From: Corydoras sp. C115
Lineage: Eukaryota; Chordata; Actinopteri; Siluriformes; Callichthyidae
DNA length: 64,000 bases
Reading direction: 5' to 3'
Assembly (NCBI GenBank): GCA_019802505.1
Contig: JAFMOC010000042.1
Coordinates: 1,877,501-1,941,500 of the forward strand
Shown: positions 61,393-64,000 of the stretch, piece by piece
Layout of the letters: every line of letters begins with the position of its first letter
Numbering within the stretch: position 1 is the first letter of the stretch
Notes under the pieces: model-generated
What the model was told of the DNA's origin: nothing
The model's input: only the letters and a program-made list of their open reading frames with translations
Database searches by the model: none
Made by a program: the position numbers and the translations under genes

Positions 61393-61605
61393 TGCTTACA
61401 CTGCGGTAGCTCAGCTTTTACGGTGTTGGGCAATAGTCCGAAGTTTCGGGGTTCTAATCCCAAGTCAACTGAAGTTACCAGTGTGGGCCATTGAGCATGG
61501 CCCTGCCCATGGTCCTAAAATGCAGTATCACGGCTGAGCATTATTGTAACCCCAACAAACAAGTTATGCTTTGGTTAAAGGTGTCTGCAAAATGACCAAA
61601 TGTAA
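61393..61605 (+). mobile_element. Second tRNA-SINE family, with head
   Basis: GCGGTAGCTCAGC (A box) and GGGGTTCTAATCCC (B box), then GGCCATTGAGCATGGCCC and a tail TGCAAAATGACCAAATGTAA. Confidence 0.7.
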
Positions 61606-61751
61606 TTTTCTAAACTTCGAATGCTTTACAGAAAACATGAGCAATTGCCAAATCACACTGATGCATGCAAGATACTGTTTTCTTTATATGTAAACAGAAG
61701 CATTTGGCAAATGTAAGAACCTAGTAAGGCATACACACACACACACATATA

Positions 61752-63392
61752 CAGTGGTGTGAAAAAGTGTTTGCCCCCTTCCTCATTTGCTGTTTTTTTG
61801 CATGTTTGTCACACTTAAGTGTTTCGGAACATCAAACCAATTTAAACAATAGTCAAGGACAACACAAGTAAACACAAAATGCAATTTGTAAATGAAGGTG
61901 TTTATTATTAAAGGAGAAAAAAATCCAAACCATCATGGCCCTGTGTGAAAAAGTGATTGCCCCCCTAAACCTAATAACTGGTTGGGCCACCCTTAGCAGC
62001 AACAACTGCAAACAAGCGTTTGCGATAACTTGCAATGAGTCTTTTACAGCGTTCTGGAGGAATTTTGGCCCACTCATCTTTGCAGAATTGTTCTAATTCA
62101 GTTACATTAGAGGGTTTTCGAGCATGAACGGCCTTTTTAAGGTCATACCACAACATCTCAATAGGATTCAGGTCAGGACTTTGGCTAGGCCACTCCAAAG
62201 TCTTCATTTTGTTTTTCTTCAGCCATTCAGAGTGGACTTGCTGGTGTGTTTTGGATCATTGTCCTGCTGCAGAACCCAAGTTCGTTTCAGCTTGAGTTCA
62301 CGAACAGATGGTCGGACATTCTCCTTCAGGATCTTTTGGTAGTCAGCAGAATTCATAGTTCCATTTATCACAGCAAGTCTTCCAGGTCCTGCCGCAGCAA
62401 AACAGCCCCAGACCATCACACTACCACCACCATATTTTACTGTTGGTATAATGTTCTTTTTCTGAAATGCAATGTTCCTTTTACGGCAGATGTAATGGGA
62501 CACACACCTTCCAAAGAGTTCCACTTTTGTCTCATTGGTTCACAGAATGTTTTCCCAAAAGTGTTGGGGATCATCAAGATGTGTTATGGAAAAATTGAGA
62601 CGAGCTTTAATGTTCTTTTTGCTCAGCAGTGGTTTTCTTCTTGGAACTCTGCCATGCAGGCCATTTTTGTCCAGTCTTTTTCTGATGGTGGAGGCATGAA
62701 CGCTGACCTTAACTGAGGCAAGTGAGGCCTGCAGTTCTTTGGACGTTGTTGTGGGGTCTTTTGTGACCTCTTGGATGAGTCGTCGCTGCGCTCTTGGGGT
62801 AATTTTGGGCGGCCGGCCACTCCTGGGAAGGTTCACCACTGTTCCATGTCTTCGCCATTTGTGGATAATGGCCCTCACTGTGATTTGCTGGATTCCCAAA
62901 GCTTTGGAAATGGCTTTATAACCCTTTCCAGACTGATAGATCTCAATTACTTTATTTCTCAATTGTTCCTGAATTTCTTTGGATCTCGGCATGACGTGTA
63001 GCTTTTAAGGATCTTTTGGTGGACTTTACTGTGTCAGGCAGCTCCTATTTAAGTGATGTCTTGATTGAGAACAGGTGTGGCAATAATCAGGCCTGGGTGT
63101 GGCTAGAGAAATTGAACTCAGGTGTTAAAAACCACAGTTAGTGGTATGTTTAGTATGGTAAATAGTATGTTTTAACAAGGGGGCAATCACTTTTTCACAC
63201 AGGGCCATGATGGTTTGGATTTTTTTTCTCCTTTAATAATAAACACCTTCATTTACAAATTGCATTTTGTGTTTACTTGTGTTGTCCTTGACTATTGTTT
63301 AAATTGGTTTAATGTTCTGAAACACTTAAGTGTGACAAACATGCAAAAAAACAGGAAATGAGGAAGGGGGCAAACACTTTTTCACACCACTG
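61752..63392 (-). mobile_element. Tc1-like transposon with long inverted repeats
   Basis: 1641 bp between TA dinucleotides (61750-61751, 63393-63394). Inverted repeats of about 210 bp start CAGTGGTGTGAAAAAGTG, with an inner related motif GTGTGAAAAAGTGATTGCCCC (IR/DR type, as in Sleeping Beauty relatives). Confidence 0.92.
61971..62992 (-). pseudogene. Tc1 transposase, inactivated
   Basis: The N-terminal frame (62992-62540) starts MPRSKEIQEQLRNKV and carries the two helix-turn-helix parts and the GRPPKITPR hinge. The frame then hits TGA at the position where relatives have Trp, followed by Asn (AAT) where the first catalytic Asp is expected (in 'SDET'). The rest (62524-62219) has GGGSVMVWGCF and QDNDPKHTSK (second Asp). 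A frameshift near 62230 leads to the last part (62207-61971) with SPDLNPIEMLW (catalytic Glu). So the copy has a stop, a lost catalytic residue and a frame break. Confidence 0.9.
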
Positions 63393-63403
63393 TATATATA
63401 TAG

Positions 63404-63657
63404 GGCGGCACGGTGGCTTAGTGGTTAGCACGTTCGCCTCTCAGCGCTAGGGATTCCCGGTTCGAATCCCCATCTGGGTGGAGTTTCCATGTTCTCCCCG
63501 TGTCTGCGTGGGTTTCCTCCGGGTTCTCCGGTTTCCTCCCACAGTCCAAAAACATGGATCAAGTCAACTGAATTCTCAAAAATTGCCCCATATAGAGTGT
63601 GTCTGTGTGAGTGAGTGTGTGCCCAGCGATGGATTGGCGCCCTGTCCTGGGTATATC
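63404..63657 (+). mobile_element. SINE adjoining the Tc1 element
   Basis: Full head (GGCGGCACGGTGGCTTAGTG) and body; the 3' part ends at CCTGGGTATATC and merges into TA-rich sequence. Confidence 0.9.
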
Positions 63658-63689
63658 TATATATCTATAATGTATTTGTAAATTAGCAT

Positions 63690-64000
63690 TTGTTCATGCT
63701 TTGTAACAATAAACTGGTATCTTGACCCATTCCCCCATGCAGATCTCCTATAGAGCAGTGATGTTTTGGGGCTGTCCCTGAGCAACACGGACTTTCAACT
63801 CCCTCCACAAATTTGCTATGGGGTTCAGGTCTGGAGACTGGCTCCACTTTATACAGAGCCATTACATCGTTGCCCGAGCGGTGTGATCATTGTGCTGGAA
63901 GATGCATGGCCCTGTTCATTCTTCCCTTAACTGTCATCCTGTCCTCTTTGTACAAAAACAGCCCCAAAGCATGATGTTTCCACCCCATGCTTCACAGTAG
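63690..64000 (-). pseudogene. Third Tc1-like transposase, partial at window end
   Basis: On the - strand the transposase C-terminal half is readable: GNIMLWGCF near 63985, then SPDLNPIANLWRELKVRVAQ near 63820. The catalytic Glu of the NPIENLW motif is Ala here. The N-terminal part would lie beyond the window. Confidence 0.8.

Noticed and set aside
61393..61470. tRNA-like sequence with A and B boxes
   Set aside because: It is the head of a tRNA-derived SINE; the cloverleaf is not intact and the SINE body follows. The same holds for the heads of the main SINE family.

Overview
The window is vertebrate genomic DNA from a teleost fish, possibly an otophysan; I cannot name the species. It has one host gene with large introns, many tRNA-derived SINEs, an L2 LINE, an APE-type LINE, two Tc1 elements and several short LTR elements. 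There is no prokaryotic gene organisation.

The host gene is a complete amyloid precursor protein gene (app; probably the KPI-containing paralogue appa) on the + strand. I mapped 17 coding exons from 28931 to 57337. Every intron is GT-AG, all reading phases join, and the total is 2274 nt (757 residues plus stop). The order is signal peptide, growth-factor-like and copper-binding E1 domain, acidic region, Kunitz (KPI) domain, E2, Abeta region, transmembrane helix and a YENPTY tail. Skipping the 171-nt KPI exon keeps the frame and gives a 700-residue form. A TATA-less promoter lies upstream and a 3'UTR with poly(A) signals near 58545 follows. Oddities are His at the KPI P1 position, Phe at a copper-ligand Tyr, and a divergent Abeta N-terminus.

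Layout. 1-675 is plain AT-rich flank. 676-10834 is one LTR retrotransposon insertion (CCCCT duplications) in an LTR-internal-LTR-internal-LTR arrangement with two nearly identical 4.8-kb units of GC-rich minisatellite. 10835-14780 holds a diverged duplication, SINEs and a decayed APE-type LINE. 14779-19280 is a second, non-autonomous LTR element (GCTGT duplications) with an L2 LINE nested in its 3' LTR. 19641-21058 is a decayed Tc1 element. 22492-24039 is a third LTR element on the - strand (GATAT duplications). 26846-28506 is a tandem SINE array ending in an inverted copy just upstream of app.

The 14-kb first intron of app contains SINEs, hAT remnants, L2 tails, a TG...CA repeat with GTCAT duplications and a MITE with CCTTT duplications. 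Intron 16, which splits the Abeta coding sequence, holds a TA tract, tailed repeats and a fold-back element. Downstream of app are SINEs, one of them split by a solo LTR, a second Tc1 element (61752-63392), and the start of a third at the window edge.

The most unusual material is the set of three LTR insertions with internal minisatellites encoding short Pro-rich repeats (two with the same 27-nt period), the recombinant triple-LTR structure, and the amino-acid changes at functional sites of APP. All family calls come from reading motifs; no search or alignment program was run.
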